64,000 nucleotides of DNA, taken from contig RDXB01000029.1 of NCBI GenBank assembly GCA_004292515.1, positions 18,343 to 82,342 on the forward strand, given 5' to 3'. Source of the stretch: Oscillatoriales cyanobacterium. GTDB lineage: Bacteria > Cyanobacteriota > Cyanobacteriia > CACIAM-69d. Positions 1 to 8,796 of the stretch are shown one piece after another. Under the pieces are notes generated by a model, which searched no databases, had not been told where the DNA came from, and was given only the letters and a program-made list of their open reading frames with translations. Position 1 is the first letter of the stretch. Each line of letters begins with the position of its first letter. The translations under genes and the position numbers were made by a program.

Positions 1-507
1 AAAGAGCCGCCGGGGATGGCGCAGCAACAGTTCTAGCAGGCTGTATTCTTTGGGGCTGAGTTTGACGGGGCGATCGCGGTAGGTGACTTGACCCGAGCTG
101 GGATCCAGTCGCAAAAAGCCCCACTCCAAAACCGGGGCATCGGCCGATCGCTGCCGTCGCAACAGGGCGCGCACCCGGGCCATCAACTCTGGCACAGTAC
201 AGGGCTTGACGACGTAATCATCGGCCCCTGCATCCAGCCCCCGCACTTTGTCTTCGGTTTCGCCCCGCGCCGTCAGCAGCAAAATTGGCCCCGTGTATTT
301 TTCACGCCGCAACTGCCGACAAAGACTCAACCCATCCAAACGGGGCAAACTAACATCCAAAATCACCAAATCGTAGGTAAACGATCGGGTGTAGTCCAAT
401 CCTTCCTGGCCATCTTCAGCCACATCCACAACATAAAACTGCTCGGCCAACGCAGCACCGAGGGTGTGGGAGATGGTGGGATCGTCTTCGACGAGCAAAA
501 ATCTCAC
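1..507 (-). CDS. OmpR-family response regulator (partial, 3' end cut by window)
   Basis: This frame is absent from the ORF track because it runs off the window edge. Translated from a GTG at 505-507, it begins RFLLVEDDPTISHTLG, a typical receiver start with the acidic pair EDD. The phospho-acceptor Asp lies in LVILDVSLPRLDG, then come LLTARGE (conserved Thr) and DDYVVKPC (conserved Lys). After about 120 residues a winged-helix DNA-binding domain begins (PVKLSPKEYSLLELLLRHP) and is cut off at base 1. It should act as a cytoplasmic transcription factor phosphorylated by a sensor kinase. No kinase gene is adjacent in the window, so partner and regulon are unknown. Family assignment is secure; a specific name is not. 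Confidence 0.9.
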   Translation of the reverse strand, partial: MRFLLVEDDPTISHTLGAALAEQFYVVDVAEDGQEGLDYTRSFTYDLVILDVSLPRLDGLSLCRQLRREKYTGPILLLTARGETEDKVRGLDAGADDYVVKPCTVPELMARVRALLRRQRSADAPVLEWGFLRLDPSSGQVTYRDRPVKLSPKEYSLLELLLRHPRRLF

Positions 508-999
508 GAATAGACCTGAAGAATCGCTTTGACACTCCCTGGCGTAAACGCACGGGGATTCTTTAATCTACGAGCCGACTTGCTTTGACAGAATTACTCC
601 AACCAAGATAGAGAACGAATCTCCTAAATCGAATCTCCTAAATCGAAAAGCGACCGAGTTTCCTTGGGAGGATGTCTGAGCATGGCCCTTCAGCTCGCGC
701 CCAACACCCACAGGACTTATGCAAAATCTCAATTGTCTCCATCTCCCAACTCCTGCTCCCAGAGCGAGGGCAGGAGAGTCAGTATGATTCGGATTCCCCT
801 CGCCCGACTTGGCAGAGGGGGTTGGGGTGAGGGTTTCAGAAAATCCTGCGTAAGTCCTAACCTATTCGCCGAAGGATCAGGGACTACAGGGGCTACAGGG
901 GCTAAGGCTCTTACCCGATCGACTGGTTCCCATGATGTTCCACTGGGTCTTGTTCATGGGTTGTTCATGGGATGCACGACTGGGTAAGGCGCTGGCCTC
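508..999. other. Intergenic region with MITE-like repeat; no gene seen
   Basis: The 490 bases between the response regulator start and the murE stop hold no convincing coding frame; the track ORFs here have no recognisable content. It should contain the response-regulator promoter. A short inverted-repeat element (712-858) and the fragment GAGGATGTCTGA near 668-680, which resembles the terminus of a repeat family found elsewhere in the window, lie here. Near 884-903 the phrase GGGGCTACA is duplicated. Confidence 0.6.
712..858. mobile_element. MITE-like element with AGGACTTAYGCA terminal inverted repeats
   Basis: AGGACTTATGCA at the left end and TGCGTAAGTCCT at the right end form near-perfect 12-base inverted repeats about 147 bp apart, with no coding capacity between them. 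Inside is a GGGTTGGGGTGAGGG stretch. Size and terminal repeats fit a non-autonomous element mobilised by a transposase encoded elsewhere. Target-site duplication was not resolved. Confidence 0.55.
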
Positions 1000-2511
1000 C
1001 TAGACCTGTAAGCGGCTTTGGAGTGCGAGTTTTGCTTGCTCGCGATCGTCGAAATGCACTTTTTCAGTCCCCAGGATTTGGTAGTCCTCGTGGCCCTTGC
1101 CGGCAATTAACACGCAGTCGCCGGGCTGGGCTTCGAGGATGGCACGCCGGATGGCTGCAGCCCGATCGCCCTCCACCGTAAACGCAGCTGCCGGATCAAT
1201 GCCGGCCACCACGTCGTCGAGAATACGCTGGGGGTCTTCCGTGCGCGGGTTGTCGGAGGTGACGATCGCCCAGTCCGACAGCTCGGCAGCGATTTTGCCC
1301 ATGATTGGCCGCTTGGTGCGATCGCGATCGCCCCCGCAACCAAATACGCAAATCAGCCGACCCGCCACAAACGGCCGCGCCGCTCGCAAGGCATTATCCA
1401 AGCTGTCGGGCGTGTGGGCATAGTCCACGATCGCACTGATGTCTTGCGGCCGGGGCCCATCGGTCACCACCCGCTGCATTCGACCCGGCACCCCCGGAAA
1501 CTGAGGCAAGACCGCCGCCATCGCCGCCAAATCCAACCCTAAATGACAACCTGCCGCCGCCGCCGCCAGCCAGTTTTGCAAATTGAACTGACCGACCAGG
1601 GGCGAGCGAAACGCCACTGACCCCAAGGGCCCATGTAACTGGCCGCTGACCCCCTCCAGGCCGTAGGTCAACTCGCTGAGATAAAAATCAGCGGCGCTGT
1701 CTTCAACGCTATAGGTCCAACGGCGATCGAGCGGCAGTTGGCCGGCCAACCGTCGGCCGTAGGGATCATCCCAATTAATGATGGCTCGGCCTGCCAAGTA
1801 GTCGCCCCCAAACAGCAGCGCCTTAGCATCAAAATAGGACTCCATCGTGCCGTGGAAGTCTAAGTGGTCTTGGGTCAAGTTGGTGAACACGGCCACCTCA
1901 AACCCACAACCCTGCACCCGTCGCTGCACCAGGGAATGGGAGCTGACTTCCATCACCGCATGGGACGCACCGGCCGATCGCGCCGCTGCGAGCTGACCTT
2001 GCAAGTCCACCGCAAAGGGCGTAGTGTGCACCGCCGTCTGTTCAAATCCGGGCCAGCGCACCACCAAAGTACCCAGCAAGGCTGTGGGATGATTTGCCGA
2101 TCGCAGCAAATATTCAATCAGTTGCGTGGTGGTGGTTTTGCCATTGGTGCCGGTCACACCCACCAGGGTCAGGTGCTGGGCCGGGTTGCCATAGAAGGCC
2201 GCTGCCAACTCCGCGCAAGCGCCCACCACATCCGTTGCTCGTACCAGACAAGGGCCGATTGGGTCTGGTGGCTGGGCCGCTGCGATCGCCGGAGACACGA
2301 CCGCCGCGATCGCCCCGGACTCGATCGCATTGCGCCAAAACTCGCCCCCGTCAACCCGCGTTCCCGGCAACCCAATGAACAAATCGCCCATCTGACAGGC
2401 CTGAGAATTAGTCTGCAAGCCTTTGACCGGTAGATCCAGCGCCGGGTGCTCCATCACCGCCAACTCCGTCGTGACAGCGGCCAGCAGTTCGCGCAACGTC
2501 ATCGGTTCCAT
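1000..2511 (-). CDS. murE: UDP-N-acetylmuramoyl-L-alanyl-D-glutamate--2,6-diaminopimelate ligase
   Basis: This cytoplasmic Mur ligase adds meso-diaminopimelate to UDP-MurNAc-L-Ala-D-Glu during peptidoglycan precursor synthesis. The ATP-binding loop GVTGTNGKTTTT lies near residue 120. Mur ligase middle-domain motifs follow (MEVSSHSL, FTNLTQDHLDFHG), and the C-terminal domain carries SDNPRTEDP, the DNPR signature of diaminopimelate-specific MurE, plus AGKGHEDYQ. Length (503 aa) is normal. The track ORF begins at a TTG at 2529; the ATG at 2511 is preferred because AAGGGA lies about 7 bases upstream. It is a stand-alone gene, not in a dcw cluster. A 16-bp tandem repeat array lies directly upstream. 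Confidence 0.95.
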   Translation of the reverse strand: MEPMTLRELLAAVTTELAVMEHPALDLPVKGLQTNSQACQMGDLFIGLPGTRVDGGEFWRNAIESGAIAAVVSPAIAAAQPPDPIGPCLVRATDVVGACAELAAAFYGNPAQHLTLVGVTGTNGKTTTTQLIEYLLRSANHPTALLGTLVVRWPGFEQTAVHTTPFAVDLQGQLAAARSAGASHAVMEVSSHSLVQRRVQGCGFEVAVFTNLTQDHLDFHGTMESYFDAKALLFGGDYLAGRAIINWDDPYGRRLAGQLPLDRRWTYSVEDSAADFYLSELTYGLEGVSGQLHGPLGSVAFRSPLVGQFNLQNWLAAAAAGCHLGLDLAAMAAVLPQFPGVPGRMQRVVTDGPRPQDISAIVDYAHTPDSLDNALRAARPFVAGRLICVFGCGGDRDRTKRPIMGKIAAELSDWAIVTSDNPRTEDPQRILDDVVAGIDPAAAFTVEGDRAAAIRRAILEAQPGDCVLIAGKGHEDYQILGTEKVHFDDREQAKLALQSRLQV

Positions 2512-2524
2512 AGGCGCTTCCCTT

Positions 2525-2736
2525 GTCAATCGAGGTGGATGTCAATCGAGGTGAATATCAGTCGGGACAGATATCAGTCGAGGTGGATATCAGTCGGGAC
2601 AGATATCAGTCGAGGTGAATATCAGTCGGGACAGATATCAGTCGAGGTGAATATCAGTCGAGATAGATATCAATGGATATCAATCGAAATAAATATCAAT
2701 CGAGGTGGATATGAGTGGATATCGGTCGCAGTGACG
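2525..2736. repeat. 16-bp tandem repeat array upstream of murE
   Basis: About a dozen imperfect 16-bp units of the form ATCAGTCGAGGTGAAT alternate with ATCAGTCGGGACAGAT, with two units shortened to 10 bp. The period is not a multiple of three, so the array is not a protein repeat. It sits between the glutaredoxin-like gene and murE, where the murE promoter should be, and the first units abut the murE start region. Confidence 0.85.
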
Positions 2737-2820
2737 CAATATCCCAGAGTATCGATCGTGAACCGGTCTGATCGCGATTCCCATCGCAATCCCCAACAGA
2801 ATAGGCGAGGATTTACGGCC

Positions 2821-3165
2821 TTACCCAGCCGGGGATGGGTCAATCGTGTCAAAGGTGCGGCGCAAAAGCTGTTCGAGTTGAACGACTGTCGATCGCGGAC
2901 TCGGGCGGGCGATCGGCGCTTCTCGACCATCCGGCAAGCCATAGCGCAACACGGGAATGGCATATTCAAAGGCCGCCATCCACTCGGGCTGAGTCGTAAT
3001 ATCGCGCACTTCCACCGTAAAGCGTAGATCGCTCGACATTGCCACCAGATCCAGCTTTTCTTGCAAGCCTTCGCACAGATGACAGCCCGGTTTGGCATAC
3101 AAGATTAATGAGTGTGGGGATGGGGGCAGGCCCGCATCTAAATCAGTCCGATTCCAATCAGCCAT
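2821..3165 (-). CDS. Glutaredoxin-family / thioredoxin-fold protein
   Basis: A small cytoplasmic thiol-disulfide protein of about 114 residues. The segment LILYAKPGCHLCEGLQEKL gives the beta strand and CxxC (CHLC) active site followed by the first helix of a thioredoxin fold. VEVRDIT and AFEYAIPVLRYG match the later strand and the cis-Pro region (IPVL). This arrangement is usual for the glutaredoxin-like DUF836 family common in cyanobacteria. The track starts at a GTG (3192), but the ATG at 3165 (MADWN) gives a more usual length. It may share a transcript with murE, separated by the repeat array. The substrate is unknown. Confidence 0.8.
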   Translation of the reverse strand: MADWNRTDLDAGLPPSPHSLILYAKPGCHLCEGLQEKLDLVAMSSDLRFTVEVRDITTQPEWMAAFEYAIPVLRYGLPDGREAPIARPSPRSTVVQLEQLLRRTFDTIDPSPAG

Positions 3166-3333
3166 AGTCAAACCCGTTCCATCCAAATTCACCTATTCAG
3201 CACCCATCCATCGCCAGATGGGTTTCATTACATCTCGATCATCCCCTTGATCATCCCGATCGCCGCCACTAAACTCAGCACCTCCGATTGTTTGAGTTTG
3301 GGATTAGGAGTTGAGGAGGGTGGCATGGATGGG

Positions 3334-5949
3334 TTATGGCTGGACACAGCGGCAGGCTGTGCCGGCCTCACAGAAGTTGCAGGCTTGATAATCCCGATCG
3401 GGATCAACAGGATAGGAACCGGTGGCCAAATGGTGGCGCAGGCGATCGACGAGTCCTTGCACGGCTGGATCGCGCTCATCAATGGCGATCGGCTTCGATC
3501 GACCGCCTTCCCGAATGCTGTAGTAGTAGGCATCGGTTACGGCTAGATCTGGATCAATTTGCTGGGCAGCGCTGGCATAGACCAACAGTTGTACGTCCAG
3601 CTTGACCTTGCCGCTGTTGTCCTTGGCTTTTTGGCCCTTGGCCTCGCCGCTTTTGTAGTCGATGAAGACCAGGCCCTCGGGCGATCGATCCACCCGATCG
3701 ATCGCCCCGCGCACCTTCAGCCCTTGCCACTCGCCGGTAAAGTCCAACTCGCAATGCAAAATTTCCCGCTCATGGGGCAAAAAGTCGGCTTGGGTCACCA
3801 GCCAGCGCAGTTGGGCCAGCAGCTCTTGTCGTTGGGCTGTCCAGGTTAGGTAGCGTGGAAGTTGCAGCTCGGTGGCGGCTTCGTCGAGCCAGCCGTCTAG
3901 CCGATCGACCAACTCTGAGGGTTGGCCATCTGGGCGATCGCGCCAGGCCTCACCCAGCTTTTGCAACACGCGGTGGTAGAGGCTGCCCTTGCTGTTGTGG
4001 GGTAAGTCTGCCTCGGTTTCGGCGGGTTCGTGTAGCCGCAGCACCCGACGGGCAAAGTATTTAAACGGACATTGCCCCAAATCGGTAATTTGGGAGGCGC
4101 TGAACCAGTGGTCATCCGGGTCGGTGGCCGCTTCATCCCCCAAGTGACCGGCAAACCGATCGGGCTGGGGCGTTTGCAGGCGCTGGCATTCCACCCGCCA
4201 AGTATGTTCCACCCAGGGGCGCAGGGGATCGGATTGGAGCTGGGCTGGGCGATCGGGCTGGGCCAGGTATTGTCGCCAGGTGGCGATCGGGCTGGCGGCG
4301 GGCACGGGCGGCGGGGCCATCGGTTCGATCGCCTCCAATAGGGCGCTGGGGGCCTGGGCCTTGCCGTCGTAGTGGTTTGGATAGGACAAGATCAACTGGT
4401 CATGTACTGCCGCTAGTGCCGCTTCGTTGTGCAACCGCTCTTGATTGGCTAAATCCGCTGTGCTGGCCATGGGGAACCCAGCCTGAGTTAGGTCGCGGCG
4501 ATCGAACCAGTCCAGCACCCAATTGGGGGCGATCGGGGCGGGCCACCAGGTTTCCACTACCCCCAGCCCAAACCCATAGCGGTAGCTTGCCCCCAGCACC
4601 GTGGCGGGGTTGTGCAGTTCCACGCCGCCACGCCCCGGATGCATAGGCACCGTGACCAACCCCAACAAATCTCGTAATTCCTGGGCAAATTCGCTTACGG
4701 TGAGTAGTTCCTCACTGGGGCGGGCCAATTCCACAATGTGCTCATCCAAACGACTAAAGGCGTTGGCTTCCCGGGGCCAAGCCTGGGCGATCGCCCGAAC
4801 CCCCAGTGATCGCCCGCAGTCCAACACCCATTGCACCCAAGCATCACGAGTTGTCCGCCCCTTTTTGAGCTGAGGGGCCAGGGCCGCAATCTCCGGGTCG
4901 AATGTCTCCCAGGCCTTGAGCCGATCGGGTCGCAACCGTCGCACCTCTGCCCAGCGCTCATCGAGGCGATCGCGCACCACCGCATGGCGCAACAGCCGCA
5001 CGGTCGCTTCGTAATCCCAGTTTTGTTGCACGGCCTCCAGCAGGGTTTGGGCCCAACTGCCCACACGGGTTTCCGAAAGGGGCACACCATAGAGCAACCG
5101 CACCGGCAGCTCAAATTCTTGGGCCACTTCCAGTAACTTGGGCCCATAACGTCGCTCGTCCCGCGTCACCAACACCATCTCGTTGGCGGGTATGCCGTCG
5201 CTCAGATGCTGCTTGATGCGGGCCAAGACCCACCGCACTTCGTCTTCTAGGGTGGCAAAGCCGATCGCCTGCTGCTGCGGTTGGGCCGGGTTGGCGGGGG
5301 TTGCCTCAGCAATCACCCAGCCCCGATCTCGCAAATTTGCCACGGCGCGATCGAAGGCGGGATGGACTGGCAACCATAAACAACTGCCCGGCCCCGCCAG
5401 CCGATCGAGCAGGGCGATCGCATCAGGGCCCAATTGCCCATCTCCCCAAAGGGCTAGCTTCAGGGGCAGAGGGCGGGTGGTTGGTTGGCCTTGGGCGATC
5501 GCTCGCTCGGCAAACCAGTATTGCTGGGCCGGATCAATTCGATCGCCCAATCGCTCTGTGTAGATCAAGGCCGTTTGGGCCAACTGCCGCGCCCGCTCAC
5601 CCACCACCTCGCTGGCCGCCAAGGCAACCAAATCCAACCCGTTTTGCAACAGCTCCCGAATTGTCGGGGCGATCGCATTGGCATGGGCGATCGGATCAAC
5701 CCCGGGCCACACCTGCTCCACCGCCGATCGCAGGGCCCGCTGTCGTTGCACCATTGGCGCAATTCGCCCATCCAGCCGCAGCCGCCCCAACAGTTGCCCC
5801 AGGGATTGCCCCGCCCCCTTTAGGCCGATCGCACGAGCCGCTTGCCGGGTCGGTGTCAAAACCCAGTCAAAGGTCGTCTGGGCGATCGTCTGCCGAACGC
5901 GATCGGGGTCAGCCCCCAGCCACACCGTCCGCTCCAGGGTTTCAGCCAT
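3334..5949 (-). CDS. AddB-like PD-(D/E)XK nuclease with Fe-S cluster motif
   Basis: An 871-residue DNA-repair-type nuclease. The C-terminal part has the RecB-family nuclease signature: acidic segment GAIDRVDR, then VFIDYKSGEAKG near residue 765, then the Q-x3-Y helix DVQLLVYASA. A cysteine in ITDLGQCPFKYFARR (near 625) together with CNFCEAGTAC at the end gives the C...CxxCx5C pattern that binds a 4Fe-4S cluster in AddB and related nucleases. The N-terminal two thirds resemble a UvrD-like helicase fold, but I see no GKT/GKS Walker A loop, so it is probably not an active helicase. An AddA-type partner is not adjacent. Start ATG at 5949. Family is good; precise role is inferred. Confidence 0.85.
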   Translation of the reverse strand: MAETLERTVWLGADPDRVRQTIAQTTFDWVLTPTRQAARAIGLKGAGQSLGQLLGRLRLDGRIAPMVQRQRALRSAVEQVWPGVDPIAHANAIAPTIRELLQNGLDLVALAASEVVGERARQLAQTALIYTERLGDRIDPAQQYWFAERAIAQGQPTTRPLPLKLALWGDGQLGPDAIALLDRLAGPGSCLWLPVHPAFDRAVANLRDRGWVIAEATPANPAQPQQQAIGFATLEDEVRWVLARIKQHLSDGIPANEMVLVTRDERRYGPKLLEVAQEFELPVRLLYGVPLSETRVGSWAQTLLEAVQQNWDYEATVRLLRHAVVRDRLDERWAEVRRLRPDRLKAWETFDPEIAALAPQLKKGRTTRDAWVQWVLDCGRSLGVRAIAQAWPREANAFSRLDEHIVELARPSEELLTVSEFAQELRDLLGLVTVPMHPGRGGVELHNPATVLGASYRYGFGLGVVETWWPAPIAPNWVLDWFDRRDLTQAGFPMASTADLANQERLHNEAALAAVHDQLILSYPNHYDGKAQAPSALLEAIEPMAPPPVPAASPIATWRQYLAQPDRPAQLQSDPLRPWVEHTWRVECQRLQTPQPDRFAGHLGDEAATDPDDHWFSASQITDLGQCPFKYFARRVLRLHEPAETEADLPHNSKGSLYHRVLQKLGEAWRDRPDGQPSELVDRLDGWLDEAATELQLPRYLTWTAQRQELLAQLRWLVTQADFLPHEREILHCELDFTGEWQGLKVRGAIDRVDRSPEGLVFIDYKSGEAKGQKAKDNSGKVKLDVQLLVYASAAQQIDPDLAVTDAYYYSIREGGRSKPIAIDERDPAVQGLVDRLRHHLATGSYPVDPDRDYQACNFCEAGTACRCVQP

Positions 5950-6046
5950 CGCACGCTACTTCGCTCACTCAATCTGTTCAATCCTAGGCCATTCGCAATC
6001 AATCGCTTGGGCTGGGGGGCGGAGCCGTCGCTCCCGTCACCACAGC

Positions 6047-7333
6047 CTAGCGCCGACCGCGCCGACCAATGCTGCTGCGTACCCGGTTCCAAGCCGATCG
6101 CATCCGGCTGGAGCGGGATGTGCGGGTGGTGCGGCGGCGATCAACATCCACCTCAATCTCCACTTCGGGATCTGACTCCGACTCACTGGTCGCCACGGGT
6201 TCTGAGTCATTCGCCGCCGGTTCCGCATCTGGCGCGGCCGGTAACTGAGCCAGCAGAATTTGGGCTTGGCTGACGGCGGCAAAGTCGCGCTGCTTTTCAA
6301 ACCAGGTGGCCGCCTGCTGCAAGTCCGATCGCGCCTGGTTGGGTTGTTGACGATCGAAGTGAATCACCCCGCGCGCCAAATAAGCATCCGCCCGTTGAGC
6401 ATCCAAAGCGATCGCCTGATCCAAGTCGGCCACCGCCCCCGCTGCATCTCCAAACTCGTAGCGCAGTTGACCACGATAGAGATAGCCCTCCACCAGTTTG
6501 TCGTTGGCCACCACTACCCGATCGAGCGCCCCCAGCGCCGATCGATACTCCTGCAAATTCATCCAGGCAATGCCCTGGCCCAGATGGGATTCCGCTAGCT
6601 TGGCATTTTGGGCGATCGCTTGCTGAAACCAGCCGATCGCCTCCCGGTAGCGACCCGCGTTCAACTCCTGCACCCCCCGATCGTTAAACTCCACCGCCTG
6701 CACCGCCACCGCTAACTGCTGCTCGATCGCCGCCCGATTGTTACGGTAGGTCGCTAACTTCCCTTGTAGGGCGATCGCCTCGGGCCCGTCTTGGGGTGCA
6801 GCTTCCAGGGCGGTGATCGCCTGCTGCCACTTGTCTCGGGCATTGCGCCAAACCACCGGCGGATGGGGCGGATTTTGCACCAACAGCGCCGCATCCATAG
6901 CTGCGGTTTCCGCCGTTTTGAAAGACTGGGCTAGCTTTAGTGCGCGATCGAGCTGGGCTGCTTGGGCTTGCAAAAAGGGGAGTTGTGCTTGGGCCGCCGA
7001 GCCGCCCAACCCCGGCCAAGTCGGCATCCACTGCAACCATTGGATCTGTTGAGTGAGATCCCGCCGGGCAGCAGCCAAGTCCTTCAGTTGGCCCATTCGA
7101 GTAGCTTGGCGCGCCTGATCCAGCACCGTTGTCGATCGCCCCAGCACCCAAGTCTGAATCCCCCAAAGCCCACCCCCGATCGCGCCCAATCCCAGCAACC
7201 CCAGCAGCCACCACCGACCAATGGCAGGCAGTTGCGGACGGATCGCCTGGGAGCGAATAGTTTTGGGGTGAATAGTTTTGGGGCGAATAGTTTTGGGCGA
7301 TCGTGCTGAAGCGTCAGTCGCTGGCTTGGCCAT
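6047..7333 (-). CDS. Membrane-anchored tetratricopeptide repeat protein
   Basis: A 428-residue protein. A short basic N terminus with an in-frame pentapeptide array (KTIRP, KTIHP, KTIRS) is followed by a single hydrophobic segment, WWLLGLLGLGAIGGGLWGI, near residues 41-60, which predicts an N-in single-pass anchor. A mostly helical, Ala/Gln-rich region follows, then at least three TPR units around residues 220-340 (e.g. GRYREAIGWFQQAIAQNAK, GDAAGAVADLDQAIALDAQ, ARGVIHFDRQQ). The C terminus is acidic and then very Arg-rich (SSIGRRGRR). TPRs mediate protein contacts; no enzymatic domain is seen and the function is unknown. It is separated from the AddB-like gene by about 100 bases and may be co-transcribed. 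Confidence 0.8.
   Translation of the reverse strand: MAKPATDASARSPKTIRPKTIHPKTIRSQAIRPQLPAIGRWWLLGLLGLGAIGGGLWGIQTWVLGRSTTVLDQARQATRMGQLKDLAAARRDLTQQIQWLQWMPTWPGLGGSAAQAQLPFLQAQAAQLDRALKLAQSFKTAETAAMDAALLVQNPPHPPVVWRNARDKWQQAITALEAAPQDGPEAIALQGKLATYRNNRAAIEQQLAVAVQAVEFNDRGVQELNAGRYREAIGWFQQAIAQNAKLAESHLGQGIAWMNLQEYRSALGALDRVVVANDKLVEGYLYRGQLRYEFGDAAGAVADLDQAIALDAQRADAYLARGVIHFDRQQPNQARSDLQQAATWFEKQRDFAAVSQAQILLAQLPAAPDAEPAANDSEPVATSESESDPEVEIEVDVDRRRTTRTSRSSRMRSAWNRVRSSIGRRGRR
7257..7310. repeat. 15-bp in-frame tandem repeat in the TPR gene start
   Basis: GAATAGTTTTGGGG is repeated three times with a 15-bp period, giving KTIRP/KTIHP/KTIRS pentapeptides on the minus strand in the first 25 codons of the TPR gene. 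It has the same period as the array at 61405-61539. Confidence 0.75.
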
Positions 7334-7443
7334 GGTGCGAATTGCCCGATCTGAGTAGATGTGAAAATACTTGAGCGAGGGCAGTCAAAACCTCACAAAT
7401 ATTTTACGAGCAATCCTGCACATCCTCACGATTTTAGATTTGA

Positions 7444-8271
7444 TCAGATGCCGATTTCTTGGCGGAAGAAGTCGGCTAACTCTGGGCGCGATGCGATCAG
7501 ACAGGGGTTCGATCGCCGGCCGTAGTTTTGCCCCGGCTCCAGGGGAAAGGGCGGATAGTCTGCTAGGGAAATCCAAGTGGCCCCGGCTCCTTGCAAAATC
7601 ACCCACACGGCGGCAATATCCCAGGCCTTGGGCGTGAGTTCGTAGGCTCCGAGCATACTGCCGATCGCCACGGCCATCAGGTTGTAGCTCGCTGACCCCA
7701 GGGAGCGGACTTTGCAAGTAAAGGGTCGGGGCAAAAACTCCACGCTACGGGTGCAGAAGCTAAAGGTTTTGTTGGGGCCCGGATCGGCGCTGGTCACGCG
7801 AGCGGGCCGGCCGTTGTAGAACGCGCCCGGCTCCAAATCTAAGCCCGTTTCGCCGGGCCAAAAGCCCCAGCAGGCTTCCCGGGTGGGCGGATAGTACAAA
7901 TAGCCAAACACCGGCCAGCCCCGGTAAAGCAAGCCGATCGAAATGCCCCAAATCGGAATGCCATAGCTGAAATTTGTTGTGCCATCGATCGGGTCAATCA
8001 CCCAACACCAATCGCCCGCTGGAAAATCGTGGTTGCCCTCTTCGCTCAACAGGCCATGCTCAGGGAAGCGCTCTTGGACCGCCGCTTTCAGGGTGGCATC
8101 GGCCCAGGTGTCGGAACGGGTCAGCAGGGAGCCGTCTGCCTTTTCGGTGGTGGCCCGATCGCCCGCAAAGTCCTGCAAGAGTTGCTCGCCCACCCGCTGG
8201 GCCAGGGCCGCGATGAAGTCCAGAGTTTCCGTCCAAAAGGCGCGATCGGGCATGGTCATGGCGGACAGCAT
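7444..8271 (-). CDS. Inositol monophosphatase family protein
   Basis: A Mg-dependent sugar- or inositol-phosphate phosphatase of the FIG superfamily. Metal-binding motifs are present in order: LLSEEGNH (Glu of site 1), WVIDPIDGTTNFSYG near residue 90 (the DPIDGT signature), and AYELTPKAWDIAAVWVILQGAGA near the C terminus (WD-x-AA signature). About 275 residues is normal. The track ORF begins at TTG 8304; in-frame ATGs lie at 8271, 8259 and 8253 and I cannot decide between them. Natural substrates could be inositol phosphates, histidinol phosphate or other phosphomonoesters. It is preceded by tRNA-Ser in the same orientation. Confidence 0.88.
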   Translation of the reverse strand: MLSAMTMPDRAFWTETLDFIAALAQRVGEQLLQDFAGDRATTEKADGSLLTRSDTWADATLKAAVQERFPEHGLLSEEGNHDFPAGDWCWVIDPIDGTTNFSYGIPIWGISIGLLYRGWPVFGYLYYPPTREACWGFWPGETGLDLEPGAFYNGRPARVTSADPGPNKTFSFCTRSVEFLPRPFTCKVRSLGSASYNLMAVAIGSMLGAYELTPKAWDIAAVWVILQGAGATWISLADYPPFPLEPGQNYGRRSNPCLIASRPELADFFRQEIGI

Positions 8272-8354
8272 CGGGGATGAAAGAACCAAACAGAAATAAG
8301 CCAAACAAAAAACGACCGCTCACGTTATCGTGTGCGATCGTTTCCTGTCTCCGA

Positions 8355-8441
8355 CGGAGAGGGGGGGATTCGAACCCCCGTTGACGTTGCCGCCAAACTT
8401 GATTTCGAGTCAAGCGCATTCAACCGCTCTGCCACCTCTCC
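8355..8441 (-). tRNA. tRNA-Ser (anticodon CGA)
   Basis: Read on the minus strand, GGAGAGG and CCTCTCC form the 7-bp acceptor stem, followed by G as discriminator base. The anticodon arm is CTTGA-CTCGAAA-TCAAG, giving anticodon CGA (codon UCG). A long variable arm and the T arm with GTTCGAATC are present; about 87 nt is normal for a class II tRNA-Ser. The 3' CCA is not encoded. No other tRNA is adjacent. Confidence 0.96.
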
Positions 8442-8796
8442 AGGTGAGCGAAGTCAATATTAGCAGCAATGGCTAGTTTTGCGAAACCGGCAACCCAATT
8501 TTTTTTGAGCGGCTTGGGAGCAAGTTAGGAGCGGGTTGGGAATAGGGCGCTGGCAAGGGGCAACGCGATCGCGCCCCGCTGCGGAATTGGCTATTCTGGT
8601 GTCCAGACCATCGATTGACAGCGATTGGGAGCCGATCCGATGGGTTGGCTCTCGATCGATGGAACGCTGGCCCGATCTATTTCCCTCTCATCTGATTCCT
8701 GATCTCATCTGATTCCCTCTCATCTGACCTCTCATCTCGTTTTAATTTCCCTTTCAACTCAACAACTCTCGGACGGAACGCGGGACGGACAACAGC
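8442..8796. other. Intergenic region with TCATCTGATTCC-type repeats
   Basis: This is a divergent gap between tRNA-Ser and the permease gene, with promoters expected for both. From about 8675 to 8745 the phrase CTCATCTGATTCC recurs imperfectly four times. No coding frame is supported. Confidence 0.55.

Noticed and set aside
2525-2736. CRISPR array
   Set aside because: The units are contiguous and 16 bp long with no unique spacers, and no cas genes are present.
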